From an uncultured Methanosarcinales archaeon (GTDB lineage Archaea; Halobacteriota; Methanosarcinia; Methanotrichales; Methanotrichaceae), in contig CAIQHB010000022.1 of the NCBI GenBank assembly GCA_903871465.1, forward strand, positions 1 through 63,716: 63,716 nucleotides of DNA, in the 5' to 3' direction. Shown here piece after piece: positions 52,581-62,386 of the stretch. A model generated the notes under the pieces. It was not told where the DNA came from. It saw only the letters and a program-made list of their open reading frames with translations, and ran no database searches. Positions within the stretch are counted from its first letter, which is position 1. Each line of letters opens with the position of its first letter. The position numbers and the translations under genes were made by a program.

Positions 52581-52781
52581 TCAGTATGGATGATGAACGC
52601 CAATAATGTTACCTTCCGTAATAGTTATTACCAAGGTATCTGGTTTCCTGAGGCTAATGCCAGTTCCGGTCTTGCCATCCGGTGCACAAGATTTTCTCGA
52701 TGGCGCAGGAATTCCTTGATCGGCTATTGCATCTATCGGATCGACCGTCCTCGGAGCTCCGAATAGAAGAACCTGTAGCAA
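52581..52781 (-). other. Short minus-strand frame, possible small protein or gene remnant
   Basis: A frame of 66 codons from TTG 52781, open further upstream to about 52830 (in-frame codons reading PAKEFVATLLLQVLLFGAPR), ending TLVITITEGNIIGVHHPY. The composition is protein-like, and the first part resembles the region after the ATPase domain of ABC transporter proteins, but there is no ATG or Shine-Dalgarno and the frame is cut at the upstream end. It may be a relic. The rest of 52540-52937 holds only the uvrA leader. Confidence 0.25.
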
Positions 52782-52937
52782 AAGCGTCGCAACGAATTCT
52801 TTAGCAGGCGTTGCCGGCTATCTAGAAGTAGCTCTGATAGCTATTGTTTATAAGTCTAACAACAGGTAACCAAAAAGGATTAGTCCCATAAGTTCACATT
52901 TGATCTTCGATGCACAGAAATCCAGTGAGAAGCTGAA

Positions 52938-55823
52938 ATGAAGTCGATCATAATCAAAGGTGCCCGCGAGCACAACCTGAAGAATATCACCGTCGAACTC
53001 CCTCGAGACCGTTTCATCGTCATCACAGGCGTTTCGGGCTCGGGCAAATCTACACTGGCATTCGACACCATATATGCCGAAGGCCAGCGCCGCTACGTTG
53101 AATCGCTGTCAGCCTACGCCCGTCAGTTCCTGGGGCAGATGGACAAGCCAGATGTAGATAGCATTGAAGGGCTCTCCCCGGCCATATCCATAGAGCAGAA
53201 GACGACCTCCAAGAACCCTCGCAGCACGGTAGGAACGGTAACTGAGATCTTCGACTACTTGCGGCTGCTCTTTGCCCGCATCGGCATTCCCCACTGCCCG
53301 GTTCATGGCATCCGCATTGAATCCCAGTCGCCTGAGCGGATCGCGGACAGTGTCCTTAGCGAGAGCGGGAGCCTGGGCCAGGTCACAGTTCTCGCTCCAA
53401 TAGTTCGCCAAAAGAAGGGGACCTATGGCCAGCTTCTGAAAGATCTGAATGCAGAGGGCTTCGCCCGGGTGCGGCTAAACGGAGTTTTCCAGAGGACTGA
53501 AGAGGAGACTGAGCTCGACCGTTACAAGAAGCATGACATCGAGATCGTCATGGACCGGCTGGATCCATTCGAAGATAGATCGCGGCTTGTGGAAGCCATT
53601 GAGAACGCTCTCAAGAGGGCCGATGGCCTCGTAATCGTACTGGATGCAAAGGGGTATGAGCGCCTCTATTCCGCAAAGATGGCCTGTCCCGTCTGCGGCA
53701 TGGCCTTCGAGGAGCTGCAGCCGCGCATGTTCTCCTTCAACAGCCCCTTTGGAGCCTGCGAATCCTGCAATGGTCTTGGCATTCGCATGGAATTTGATCC
53801 GGAATTGATCATTCCCGACAAGGAGCTATGCATCGCAGACGGGGCCGTGGCCCTTTACCGCAATGTCATCGATGGCTGGCGCGGCCAGCACCTGGCTGCA
53901 GTCGCCAAACATTTCGGCTTCGACATCTTCATGCCCATGAAAAATTTGAAAGAAGAGCAGTATAATGCCCTTATGTACGGCTCGGGGGAAAGCATCCAAT
54001 TCAACATGAGCATGAAGAATGGAGACACCTACTGGTCGCACAATTCGAAGTGGGAGGGCTTGATTCCGCAAAGCCTGAGGCTCTATGGCCAGACGAATTC
54101 AGAATACCGGAGAGAGGAGCTGGAGAAGTTCATGCGAGTCCTGCCCTGTCCGGCGTGCAACGGACGGAGGCTCAAGGAGAAGGTGCTGGCTGTTAATATT
54201 GCGGGAAAGTCCATTATAGACGTGACCGACTTTTCCATCAACGATTCCATCGCGTTCTTCGAAAATTTGGATAGCCAGCTCACTCTAAAGGAGCAGGAGA
54301 TAGCTCGCCAGATAATGAAGGAGATCCGATCTCGCCTCGGATTTTTGGAGCACGTGGGTCTCGGCTACCTCACGTTATCTCGAAATGCGGGCACCCTTTC
54401 CGGAGGAGAGGCGCAACGCATCCGCCTGGCCACTCAGATCGGCTCGAACCTGACTGGCGTTCTCTATGTGCTGGATGAGCCCTCCATAGGCCTTCACCAG
54501 CGAGACAACGCCCGTCTGATCGAGACTCTGAAAAAGCTTCGAGAACTCGGAAATACGCTCATAGTAGTAGAGCATGATGAGGAAACCATCCGCAATGCAG
54601 ATCATGTGCTGGATATTGGGCCGGGGGCAGGAATCCACGGGGGCTATGTGGTGGCCGAGGGCACCCCCGAGGAGATTGAGAAGAACCCAGCGTCGCTGAC
54701 TGGCCTTTACTTATCCGGAAAGAAGACCATCGAGGTCCCTGCCAGACGGAGACGAAGCAGCTCCTTTATCCGCCTCATAGGATGCCGGGAGAACAATCTG
54801 AAGAACATCGATGTGGCGATACCCATCGGGGTCCTGACGGCCGTCACAGGAGTCTCGGGATCGGGCAAGTCCACTCTGATCTACGATACGCTCTACCGGG
54901 CTCTGATGAAGAAGATCTACAGGTCAAGCGAGGCTCCGGGGGAATACGATGAGCTTCTATTCGATTCTGATATCGACAAAGTCATAGTTATAGATCAGAG
55001 CCCGATCGGAAGGACGCCCCGCTCCAATCCTGCGACTTATACCAAAGTCTTTGACCCCATCAGGCAAGCCTTTGCCGAGACTAAAGAGGCCAGAGTTCGA
55101 GGCTACAAGGGTGGTCGCTTCTCCTTCAATGTGCAGGGCGGCAGGTGCGAGGCGTGCCATGGGGACGGTCTGATTAAGATCGAGATGAACTTTTTGCCGG
55201 ATATTTACATTGAATGCGAGGAGTGCAAAGGCACCCGCTACAACCGTGAGACCCTGGATGTCAAGTATAAGGGCAAGTCTATCGCCCAGGTCCTTGATAT
55301 GACGGTTGAGGAGGCGCGGGACCATTTCCAAAATATTCCATGCATTCGCGGCAAGCTCGATACATTGCAAGGAGTCGGCCTGGGGTACATCAAGCTGGGC
55401 CAGAGCTCGACGACTCTCTCTGGAGGCGAGGCCCAGAGGATCAAGCTCACCCGGGAGCTGGCAAAGAGGGGAACGGGCCGGACAATCTATCTCCTGGACG
55501 AGCCGACCACAGGATTGCACTTCGAGGATGTGAAGAAGCTGATCTCGGTGCTGGACGACCTGGTAGCCAAGGGTAACACCGTGGTTGTCATCGAGCACAA
55601 CCTCGATGTAATCAAGTCGGCTGACTATGTAATCGACATGGGACCCGAGGGCGGGAACGCGGGCGGGCAGATTGTGGCCACAGGCACACCCGAGGAGGTG
55701 GCTGAGGTGATTGAGAGCTATACAGGTTGTTTCTTAAAAGGAAGGCTCTCTAAGGGCCCTTCCTGTTCCGGCAAATCAACGACCCGGCGAAAGAGACCGG
55801 TTTGTGCGAAGGCCGAGGTGTAA
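52938..55823 (+). CDS. uvrA: Excinuclease ABC subunit A
   Basis: A 961-residue DNA damage-recognition ATPase of nucleotide excision repair. It has two ABC modules: Walker [21 protein letters not shown] near residue 35 and [20 protein letters not shown] near residue 640, with signature [20 protein letters not shown] and [15 protein letters not shown], and Walker [14 protein letters not shown] and [13 protein letters not shown]. Zinc sites are CPVCGM...CESC and CEACHGDG...CEEC. The basic C-terminal tail (~40 residues) is slightly longer than usual. uvrB and uvrC are not adjacent. UvrABC in archaea was gained from bacteria. Confidence 0.97.
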   Translation: MKSIIIKGAREHNLKNITVELPRDRFIVITGVSGSGKSTLAFDTIYAEGQRRYVESLSAYARQFLGQMDKPDVDSIEGLSPAISIEQKTTSKNPRSTVGTVTEIFDYLRLLFARIGIPHCPVHGIRIESQSPERIADSVLSESGSLGQVTVLAPIVRQKKGTYGQLLKDLNAEGFARVRLNGVFQRTEEETELDRYKKHDIEIVMDRLDPFEDRSRLVEAIENALKRADGLVIVLDAKGYERLYSAKMACPVCGMAFEELQPRMFSFNSPFGACESCNGLGIRMEFDPELIIPDKELCIADGAVALYRNVIDGWRGQHLAAVAKHFGFDIFMPMKNLKEEQYNALMYGSGESIQFNMSMKNGDTYWSHNSKWEGLIPQSLRLYGQTNSEYRREELEKFMRVLPCPACNGRRLKEKVLAVNIAGKSIIDVTDFSINDSIAFFENLDSQLTLKEQEIARQIMKEIRSRLGFLEHVGLGYLTLSRNAGTLSGGEAQRIRLATQIGSNLTGVLYVLDEPSIGLHQRDNARLIETLKKLRELGNTLIVVEHDEETIRNADHVLDIGPGAGIHGGYVVAEGTPEEIEKNPASLTGLYLSGKKTIEVPARRRRSSSFIRLIGCRENNLKNIDVAIPIGVLTAVTGVSGSGKSTLIYDTLYRALMKKIYRSSEAPGEYDELLFDSDIDKVIVIDQSPIGRTPRSNPATYTKVFDPIRQAFAETKEARVRGYKGGRFSFNVQGGRCEACHGDGLIKIEMNFLPDIYIECEECKGTRYNRETLDVKYKGKSIAQVLDMTVEEARDHFQNIPCIRGKLDTLQGVGLGYIKLGQSSTTLSGGEAQRIKLTRELAKRGTGRTIYLLDEPTTGLHFEDVKKLISVLDDLVAKGNTVVVIEHNLDVIKSADYVIDMGPEGGNAGGQIVATGTPEEVAEVIESYTGCFLKGRLSKGPSCSGKSTTRRKRPVCAKAEV

Positions 55824-55898
55824 ATCAATCCGCACATCTTTCACTTTTTCCTTAAAGACCGTTTTGTGGAAGATTTTATAAAGTCAGGACGATTTCGA

Positions 55899-56687
55899 TT
55901 AGATAATTCCTTTGGCTCTTAATGCGGCTTTAACTTCGGCTATATCGTTTTTCATTTCAATGATTTCATTGTCTCGGACCTTATCGATCTTCCTGTTCAT
56001 ATCTTTGACCTCGACAAGAAGCTCATTCCCATTTTGGGCAATATCCTTGACCTCCAGGAGAACATCATCCTGTTTTTGAAGCATGCGATCCATTTTGCCG
56101 CCCAGGTTTTTATCCATTTGGTCTATCTTGCTGCCGAGGCTATCATTTACTTCATCCATTTTGCCGCTGAGATTGTCCATCTTACCGCTGAGATTATCTA
56201 TCTTGCCACCCAGGTTTTCATTCACTTCATCCATTTTACCGCTAAGATTGTCCATCTTACCGCTAAGATTGTCCATCTTACCGCTGAGATTGTCTATCTT
56301 GCCGCCCAGATTTGAGTTCATATCAACCAGGGTCGTATTTACTTGCTTAATGGCAAAAAGCATCGAATTCATGACTTCTATGCCCTTATCAAGCCGAGAG
56401 TCAGTCTCCCCTTCGTCCACTAGCTTGCCAAATTTGGCAAACTCGCCGCCTGCCGTGTTGTATGCCTTCTCTACATTAGAGACCTGAATAAGAGTGTTCT
56501 TGATTTCGATGGCATGCTCAAACCATTTGAGCTTTTCTTCATCTCCTTCTGCGATAATTTTAACTCTGCCATCGTCAAGGTTCTCGATCATTCCTTTGAG
56601 GCCGAAGGCTCTGGCAATATCAATAATTCTCTTGCGATAGCCTACTTTCTGCACATTGCCCGAGACATAGGCCGTGAGCCTGTTCAT
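55899..56687 (-). CDS. Acylphosphatase domain fused to a long coiled coil
   Basis: A 262-residue protein. Residues 1-90 are an acylphosphatase: SGNVQKVGYRKR with the catalytic Arg18 and GMIENLDDGRVKI with Asn36, both intact, so hydrolysis of acyl phosphates is possible. Residues ~90-262 are helical, and at ~127-205 consist of near-identical 7-residue steps (GKMDNLS, GKIDNLS) that form an uninterrupted coiled coil, followed by further heptads to the end. No membrane segment. The coiled coil suggests oligomerisation or tethering. A role linked to acetyl phosphate or carbamoyl phosphate is speculation. Confidence 0.8.
   Translation of the reverse strand: MNRLTAYVSGNVQKVGYRKRIIDIARAFGLKGMIENLDDGRVKIIAEGDEEKLKWFEHAIEIKNTLIQVSNVEKAYNTAGGEFAKFGKLVDEGETDSRLDKGIEVMNSMLFAIKQVNTTLVDMNSNLGGKIDNLSGKMDNLSGKMDNLSGKMDEVNENLGGKIDNLSGKMDNLSGKMDEVNDSLGSKIDQMDKNLGGKMDRMLQKQDDVLLEVKDIAQNGNELLVEVKDMNRKIDKVRDNEIIEMKNDIAEVKAALRAKGII
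56095..56315. repeat. 21-bp tandem repeats encoding heptads
   Basis: Within the coiled-coil part of the acylphosphatase fusion, the plus strand repeats units such as CCGCTGAGATTGTCCATCTTA every 21 bp, about ten times with small changes. Each unit encodes one heptad. Such arrays expand and contract by slippage, so copy number may vary between strains. Boundaries are approximate. Confidence 0.75.
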
Positions 56688-56977
56688 CCATAGTTCATCT
56701 TTAGCTCTTCATATTTGGCTTTATCTATTGTCGCATCTTTCGTTTGAAGCAAATGTTGAGTTTATTATTATATTTTGAATAGAATTCACCATACGTCAGG
56801 ATCCGGGCGGAAAGAAGAGCGAGATGCTCCGACGCTCTGGCGCGGGCGCGCGAAATTGAGAGTACTCAACAGTGTTGGCGAAGCAGCTGGCGCCCGAGGA
56901 AAGCCGAAGGGCCAGGCACCAAGGAAAGAAGAAACTCCAAGAGACAGTCAGAGTAGATCCCGCTAGCTTCCACGTCA
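56688..56977. other. Intergenic region with a GC-rich patch
   Basis: 290 bp between two minus-strand genes. The part near 56688-56790 is AT-rich and probably holds the promoter of the acylphosphatase gene. From ~56800 to ~56955 the sequence is GC- and purine-rich (GGCGCGGGCGCGCG near 56841) with no credible gene, tRNA or hairpin. It is similar in composition to, but not a copy of, the 64-bp repeats near 2.6 and 3.6 kb. Confidence 0.35.
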
Positions 56978-57781
56978 TCAAATTCCTCCATAGCTCCTGA
57001 CATGCTCCCAGGCCCGGTGCCCTTCCGGGAATCGATCTCTCTTGGAGTAGATCGAAGCATCCATCCGACCGTAAAGCCTGCGATCTTCGCCCACCGGGCA
57101 GACCTTAATGCAGATTCCGCAAGGAGAGATGCCCTGCCGGTTCAGCTCATTGCTATGCTCAGCGCAGCTCTTCTTGTCGGTCAATCCCAAAGGATAGTCC
57201 CTATCGTCCAGAGCATTTGCCGGGCACATTTTTACGCAGCGCATGCATCTGGTGCAGAGCTGAGATTCCAGGGGCCGATCAGGCTCCAGTTCTGCCGTCG
57301 TAAAAACGGAGCCGAAGCGCACCCGCGGTCCAAACTCCGGCGTAAGAAGCATATTGTTCACCCCGAAGTTGCCGAGGCCCGCCAAAAAGGCAGCATGGCG
57401 GTGGGAGAAGAAAGCGATTGGATTTTTCAGCAGCGCCTTGATGCCGAAATATCCGTCTCTGGGGACGAAGATGGAGGGATGGCCTGAATCGTTTAGAAAG
57501 TTGGCCAGACGGTAGGTATACTGATCAAGCAAGGCATTAACAGTATTGTACAGCTCCCGGTAGTAAATGGAGGGCGAGGTCTCCAACACCGGCAGGCTGA
57601 CCGGCAGGCCTATGACTATCACCGACCGGGCCTCAGGGTATATCGATTGCGGATAGAACTCCTCAGGCATCCAGGGGAGATAGGGAGGCACCTTCCACTG
57701 TTCCACGCTGGCGACTCCCACCAGGGGTATCTCCATCTTCTTGCATCTTTTCCTGATTGCACTCTTCAGATCTGAGCTCAC
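56978..57781 (-). CDS. QueG-like Fe-S oxidoreductase with two 4Fe-4S clusters
   Basis: A 267-residue protein related to epoxyqueuosine reductase and the corrinoid-dependent reductive dehalogenase family. The N-terminal ~170 residues match the cobalamin/substrate region (GVASVEQW, SVIVIGLPVS, RHAAFLAGLGNFGVNNMLLT). Two ferredoxin motifs follow: CTRCMRCVKMCP and CGICIKVCP. It lacks the C-terminal HEAT domain of true QueG (~380 residues), as do many short methanogen homologues of unknown substrate. Cytosolic, no twin-Arg signal. It is divergent from the peroxiredoxin gene. Confidence 0.82.
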   Translation of the reverse strand: MSSDLKSAIRKRCKKMEIPLVGVASVEQWKVPPYLPWMPEEFYPQSIYPEARSVIVIGLPVSLPVLETSPSIYYRELYNTVNALLDQYTYRLANFLNDSGHPSIFVPRDGYFGIKALLKNPIAFFSHRHAAFLAGLGNFGVNNMLLTPEFGPRVRFGSVFTTAELEPDRPLESQLCTRCMRCVKMCPANALDDRDYPLGLTDKKSCAEHSNELNRQGISPCGICIKVCPVGEDRRLYGRMDASIYSKRDRFPEGHRAWEHVRSYGGI

Positions 57782-57925
57782 GGATAATCATATCCCCGCC
57801 CAAGAATAAAAGGAATATGATCCTTTCAGTTCACTTGACGATAGTAACCCTTAATTAGTATGTTGGCCTTGATATTGGGTTGTTAAGACAATAGTGAAAG
57901 CATATAATGAATTGGAGGAAAATAT

Positions 57926-58684
57926 ATGTGTCAAATGGAAACACCAGCAGGAAAACATATGGGAATGGACAAGATGAGTGAAGTTTGCGGAATGGGACAT
58001 TCGGGTCATATGGGTCATATGGGAATGATGCATCATAATGCCGGAGGCTTTCCGCTCATTGGAGATAAAATGCCCCAGATGGAGGTCAAGACCACATTTG
58101 GTATGATGACCTTACCCGATGCCTTTGCTGGGAAATGGTTCGTACTCTTCAGCCATCCTGCAGACTTCACGCCCGTCTGCACCACGGAGTTCGTAGCCTT
58201 TGAGAAGAGGCGAAAGGAATTTGGCAAGCTGAACTGTGAGCTAATAGGCCTATCCATCGACCAGGTCTTCTCTCATATGAAATGGACCCAGTGGATCAAG
58301 GAGAACCTGAAGGTAGAGATCAAGTTCCCCATAATCGCCGATGACCAGGGAAAGATTGCGGCAAGGATGGGCATGATCCATCCCGGCAAAGGCACCAATA
58401 CCGTAAGAGCGGTCTTTGTCATCGACCCTGAGGCCACCGTCCGGTTGATCCTCTTCTATCCCCAGGAAGTAGGCAGGAACATGGATGAGATCCTGAGGGC
58501 CCTGAAGGCTTTGCAGGTTGGGGACAAAAATAAGGTGGCGACCCCTGCCAACTGGCCTAATAATGAGATTATCGGCGATCAGGTCATCATCCCGCCTCCC
58601 GCAGACGAGAAGACCGCAGCCACCAGGAAGACGGGCGGGGACATCGTCTGTGAAGACTGGTGGTTCTGTCACCGGAAACTGTGA
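57926..58684 (+). CDS. Prx6-type peroxiredoxin with Met/His-rich N-terminal extension
   Basis: A 252-residue thiol peroxidase. The core (residues ~42-215) contains the active site [16 protein letters not shown] with peroxidatic Cys85, and [20 protein letters not shown] plus [15 protein letters not shown] typical of archaeal Prx6-like enzymes. The C terminus carries two further Cys ([11 protein letters not shown]) found in archaeal members. Residues 1-38 are an unusual extension with about ten Met, six His and two Cys (for example [14 protein letters not shown]) that looks like a Cu- or Zn-binding segment. A TATA-like CATATAATG and GGAGG precede the ATG. It probably protects the anaerobe from peroxide. 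A T-rich stretch after the stop is the likely terminator. Confidence 0.92.
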   Translation: MCQMETPAGKHMGMDKMSEVCGMGHSGHMGHMGMMHHNAGGFPLIGDKMPQMEVKTTFGMMTLPDAFAGKWFVLFSHPADFTPVCTTEFVAFEKRRKEFGKLNCELIGLSIDQVFSHMKWTQWIKENLKVEIKFPIIADDQGKIAARMGMIHPGKGTNTVRAVFVIDPEATVRLILFYPQEVGRNMDEILRALKALQVGDKNKVATPANWPNNEIIGDQVIIPPPADEKTAATRKTGGDIVCEDWWFCHRKL

Positions 58685-58890
58685 TTTTTAACAAGATATT
58701 TTTATTTTTTAATTTTAGATGAATATTTAACACCTTGCAGTGGGATGCGTTGTTTGAATGCCGAAGCTCTTTTTGAACTTGTCTCTACCTATTTCATATA
58801 ATTTTGCATCAGTAAACGGTGGCAGCACGCCCGCGCAGCAAGCAACTTAGAGCTTATTACTGGTATCTTGGCTTTCGGGACTTAGGATGA
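58685..58890. other. Intergenic stretch, no gene recognised
   Basis: Begins with T-runs (58684-58722) that probably end the peroxiredoxin transcript. The remainder to 58890 leads into the restriction-modification remnant without recognisable coding sequence of its own. Confidence 0.4.
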
Positions 58891-59006
58891 CCCCAAGATT
58901 ACTCTTTCCGTATTGGCGGCCAGCGTAACTTCTTACTGGATACCAAAAAGCCGTTCGTGGGCATAGAGGCCACCGACCGATAGACGCCCTGGTCTACAAG
59001 CTTTAG
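58891..59006 (+). pseudogene. Decayed remnant of an Eco57I-like restriction-modification enzyme (N- and C-terminal pieces joined)
   Basis: The plus strand reads PQDYSFRIGGQRNFLLDTKK followed by PFV, which is the N-terminal nuclease-core motif of type IIG/Eco57I-like enzymes (usual form DYSFRIGGxRKFFLEAKKP). The same frame runs directly into GIEATDR and a stop. After a frame change it reads DALVYKL, which is the extreme C-terminal motif of the same family (IEATDRxIDxLVYELYGLTEEE). About a thousand codons between the two are missing, so an internal deletion has collapsed the gene. It is non-functional. Confidence 0.75.
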
Positions 59007-59080
59007 AATGGTTGATGCACGGCTGGACGGGGCCAGGGACTAGAGCCCCTGGTATCCTAAATGCTCAATGCCTTCATATC

Positions 59081-62000
59081 TCAGTCAGCGGGTGGAGAAT
59101 ATGTGCATGATTCGCAGATATCCTCTGTTTGATCGAATCCCCAATCAGGTGGATTCCAGCCCCCTGGATTTGTATTTTGGCGCTCGCCCTGCGGCATGCT
59201 GCTTAGCCAATTGAAGTTCGAGACTGTGGAATCATTTATTTTTATCCAATTGCCATCATATCCTGCATTGACATAGACCCGATTAACAGGGACTTCTAGG
59301 ACGACGTACCTCATTAATCTGAGGTATACGGTTACGGCCTGACCCATGGGCAGATAGGTGAAGGTCCAGTTGGCATGTTCCGATTCTGGGAGCAGCTCCT
59401 CGGAAGGCCGGGTCGAAGCATCAAAGAATCTGGTCCCTGCTGGGAAGAGATCCATGAGATAAATGGGTCCAAGAGAACGATTTCCGTCGTTCAATATGCT
59501 TATGGTGTAGTTCAGGTTGTTTTCGTTCGTATTGTCGGGCTCGCTTCTCTGATAAATCGTCACGTGTGGCTGGTCGTAATGCTTTACCGTGGTTATGGCA
59601 TTGGACCTATTGCTGAAGGTCGTGCCTAGTTTCTCTTTCACCCTGAAGCTCCCTGTGTAATCCGAACTCAGCTCCTTCAGTGGTGAGATATGTCCTTTGG
59701 CGTCAGGCTTTGAGGCTTCGAGGTATCCGGCGTGACGCATGCCCTCGAACTGCGAGTCCACGGCCATCCTCGTGCCATTTCTGTCAAGTGCTATTAGGCT
59801 CTCTCTGTTAATCTTTGAAGCATAGCGGTAAGACTCTTCTACAGATTCCGATGTTATGTAGTTCTTGGCTTTCTCTATTTCAGTCCATTTTGAATTATGA
59901 CCTATGGACCTGTTACCGGGAAGCTGAAAGTTTGCAGCTTGGTAACTGACAGAGAGGTTACTGACATCTTTAATAGACCTGTTCTCACGGAGATATTGCA
60001 GTTGTTCCTCTCGGGCATAGGTGCCGCTGCCACTCTCCCGCAGGGCGAGCTTTGTGCCTTCCTCGCCGCTAATTGTGACTTTGCTTACCGCAGTCACGCC
60101 TGTAAGCCCGCGAGCCGTCATGCTCACCTGATTCGTGAAGGTTTGAGGCTCACGACCGGTGTTTAAGTTCCTGTAGGTGCTGACAAAGCCCACCCCCTTG
60201 GCAGATTGCACCATATCGAATTTGATTTTGGTCTCTTCCGGTGCCTTTACCTCGATGGTTATGGTTCCCGAAGCATGCCCAGGCAAGGTGCCTATCGTCC
60301 AGCGGTTATCCGTGCCACTGTCGGGCGCGGGCGAGGCGGAGAGAAAAGTTGCACCTGATGGATAGCTCTCGGCTATCACGACTTCTTGGAGGGCAGTATC
60401 TTCCAGGTTGGCGTAAGTTATGGTGTAAGTTAGAGTGCCACCGGGTGAGACAACACTTGAAGATGCAGATTTTGTTAAACTCGCCTTTGGAGCTAAAGGT
60501 TCAGTTTCCTGGCCATTGATGAACTCAGTCGGAAATCCGAGTGCTGCCATCTCATCGCTGGAAAGTTCTCTGCTATTGCCAACACTATCCTGAATGGAGA
60601 AATGCTCAAGGGTCCACGTACCTTGTTCGCTGTACTTAGGCAGGGTCAATTTACTGGAATAAACGCCATCCAGGTCATTGCCTGAAACAAGATCTTGTGA
60701 AGAGAAGCGAACCCCGGCATTTTGTTGCCCTGAAGGGCTGCGGAAAGAGGCGTGACCACCTCCACACATGAAGACATTGTCACTTATTTCCCGGCAACTT
60801 AAACCGCTCAGATCATCGGTTATGTGTGCTGTAAATGAAATCTGCTGAGATGACGTTGCAGTATTGATTGTCTTTGGATCAAAGTCAAAGCTGATCAGGT
60901 TTGGCGGCGTAACATCTGAATTAACCAATTGGTGATTCCCGAAGTCATTACCCGCAGAAATCTTATCGCTAAGTGCAACAGTATGCACATTCCCTGTCGG
61001 ATAGGTCTGAGTCCAGCCCACCTGAGGAACCTCACGTACTGTGTAGGTTCCAGCACCAAGGTAGTTGAAGGAGTAAGAGCCATCGTTACCCGTAGCAGTG
61101 GTTTCAATAGTATTGCCACCCTGCAATAATTCGATAGTCCAGTCCGGAACTCCGGACTCGCCAGCATCTTTTATGCCATTGCTATTCACGTCGCTTAATT
61201 TCATTCCAGAAATGGAAAGACCGCCGCTAATTGGGCTATTCCGGAATTCTGTTGGGAAGCCCAGAGCAACTGCATCGGCTCTTGAAAGCTGTTTCTGGTT
61301 ACCCACATCATCTATGAGCAATATATACCCAAGCTTCCAAGTACCTTGTTCGCTATATCTAGGAAGAGTCATCTTGTTACTGTAAACGCCATCTAATTCA
61401 TTACCAGAAATGAGTTTGTTTGGGGAATCGAAGGTGACCGTAGCTTGTTGGTTTCCAGAAGGGCTAACAAATTGCGCTTGACACGGTGTCCCCCCTCCGA
61501 ATAAACCTCCATGCCAAACACCACTAAGATCATCAGTCAAATGTACTGTAAATGTGATTTCCTGAGAAGATGCAGCTGTGTTGATTGCTTTCGAGCCGAA
61601 GTCAAAACTGAGAATATTAGGAGGAGTAGTATCGCCAGCAGATCCTACCTGAAATTCTGTAGGAAACCCTAAAGCAATTGCATCTGCTCTTGAAAGCCTT
61701 TTTTGGTTGTTCACATCATCTACGAGCAAAATAGAACTAAGTTTCCAAGTACCTTGTTCGCTATATCTAGGAAGAGTCATCTTGTTACTGTAAACGCCAT
61801 CTAGTTCATTACCAGAAATGAGATTGCTTCGGGAATCGAAGGTGACCGTAGCTTGTTGGTTTCCAGAAGGGCTAACAAATTGCGCTTGACACGGTGTCCC
61901 CCCTCCGAATAAACCTCCGTGCCAAACACCACTAAGATCATCAGTCAAATGTACTGTAAATGTGATTTCCTGAGAAGATGTAGCTGTGTTGATTGCTTTC

Positions 62001-62122
62001 GGGCCGAAGTCAAAACTGAGAATATTGGGAGCTGAAGTATCAGCATCCTGCGCACTAGCTGGCTGCAAGACAAGAAAGAAAAATATCAGTATCAACCGAA
62101 ATAGTGCGGGCAACTTATCCAT
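59081..62122 (-). CDS. Secreted multi-domain surface protein (repeat, SdrD-B-like and DUF11 domains)
   Basis: A 1013-residue exported protein. A signal peptide (KLPALFRLILIFFFLVLQPASA) is followed by two nearly identical 136-residue beta domains (NILSFDFGPKAINTATSSQE start, GVYSNKMTLPRYSEQGTWKL near the end), an SdrD-B-like domain (DVNSNGIKDAGESGVPDWTI, with Ca-binding-type Asp pattern, ~residues 305-400), a third diverged copy of the beta domain (~405-540), then a DUF11-like domain (SVVSPGGTLTYTITYANLED) and a long C-terminal region with a second DUF11-like part. No C-terminal anchor is clear. It is probably a sheath or cell-surface adhesin or S-layer-associated protein. Confidence 0.85.
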   Translation of the reverse strand: MDKLPALFRLILIFFFLVLQPASAQDADTSAPNILSFDFGPKAINTATSSQEITFTVHLTDDLSGVWHGGLFGGGTPCQAQFVSPSGNQQATVTFDSRSNLISGNELDGVYSNKMTLPRYSEQGTWKLSSILLVDDVNNQKRLSRADAIALGFPTEFQVGSAGDTTPPNILSFDFGSKAINTAASSQEITFTVHLTDDLSGVWHGGLFGGGTPCQAQFVSPSGNQQATVTFDSPNKLISGNELDGVYSNKMTLPRYSEQGTWKLGYILLIDDVGNQKQLSRADAVALGFPTEFRNSPISGGLSISGMKLSDVNSNGIKDAGESGVPDWTIELLQGGNTIETTATGNDGSYSFNYLGAGTYTVREVPQVGWTQTYPTGNVHTVALSDKISAGNDFGNHQLVNSDVTPPNLISFDFDPKTINTATSSQQISFTAHITDDLSGLSCREISDNVFMCGGGHASFRSPSGQQNAGVRFSSQDLVSGNDLDGVYSSKLTLPKYSEQGTWTLEHFSIQDSVGNSRELSSDEMAALGFPTEFINGQETEPLAPKASLTKSASSSVVSPGGTLTYTITYANLEDTALQEVVIAESYPSGATFLSASPAPDSGTDNRWTIGTLPGHASGTITIEVKAPEETKIKFDMVQSAKGVGFVSTYRNLNTGREPQTFTNQVSMTARGLTGVTAVSKVTISGEEGTKLALRESGSGTYAREEQLQYLRENRSIKDVSNLSVSYQAANFQLPGNRSIGHNSKWTEIEKAKNYITSESVEESYRYASKINRESLIALDRNGTRMAVDSQFEGMRHAGYLEASKPDAKGHISPLKELSSDYTGSFRVKEKLGTTFSNRSNAITTVKHYDQPHVTIYQRSEPDNTNENNLNYTISILNDGNRSLGPIYLMDLFPAGTRFFDASTRPSEELLPESEHANWTFTYLPMGQAVTVYLRLMRYVVLEVPVNRVYVNAGYDGNWIKINDSTVSNFNWLSSMPQGERQNTNPGGWNPPDWGFDQTEDICESCTYSPPAD
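61230..62045. repeat. Two near-identical 408-bp repeats in the surface protein gene
   Basis: Matching blocks such as CCGAAGTCAAAACTGAGAAT occur at 61596 and 62004, 408 bp (136 codons) apart, and the sequence between is almost identical in both copies. The third domain copy near 60.5-60.9 kb is clearly diverged. Recent duplication or gene conversion is implied. Boundaries are approximate. Confidence 0.8.
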
Positions 62123-62208
62123 TGGTCATAAAGACCTCCCTACAAACGATAAATCTTTCCGTCTGAATGAATAAATTTGTCATCTATGGAGTGATTTAGG
62201 GAGGAGAC

Positions 62209-62310
62209 CACATAGAATCCCCAGACCGGCATAAAGACTTCCTGGTCTACGAGCTTTACTGCCTAACTGAAGAGGAGATGGGGATCGAGGAAGGAGTTCA
62301 TGATAGATAG
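62209..62310 (+). pseudogene. C-terminal remnant of an Eco57I-like restriction-modification enzyme
   Basis: The plus strand encodes HIESPDRHKDFLVYELYCLT followed by EEEMGIEEGVHDR and a stop. This matches the conserved C-terminal end of Eco57I/type IIG enzymes (IEATDRxIDxLVYELYGLTEEE). Nothing of the preceding methylase or nuclease domains is found upstream, where the surface protein promoter lies. It is a second dead fragment of the same family as 58891-59006 and the intact start at 63473. The remaining sequence of 62123-62603 has no confident gene. Confidence 0.75.
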
Positions 62311-62386
62311 GGGGCTGGAGACCATGAATATTGGCTCACTTCGTGGCCATGTAGCCCAACTCACCCAAAGCATCAGCCAATTTGCC

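Noticed and set aside
56095-56315. 21-bp tandem array considered as a CRISPR or minisatellite
   Set aside because: Units are contiguous without spacers, are multiples of three and encode heptads of a coiled coil, so it is coding repetition.
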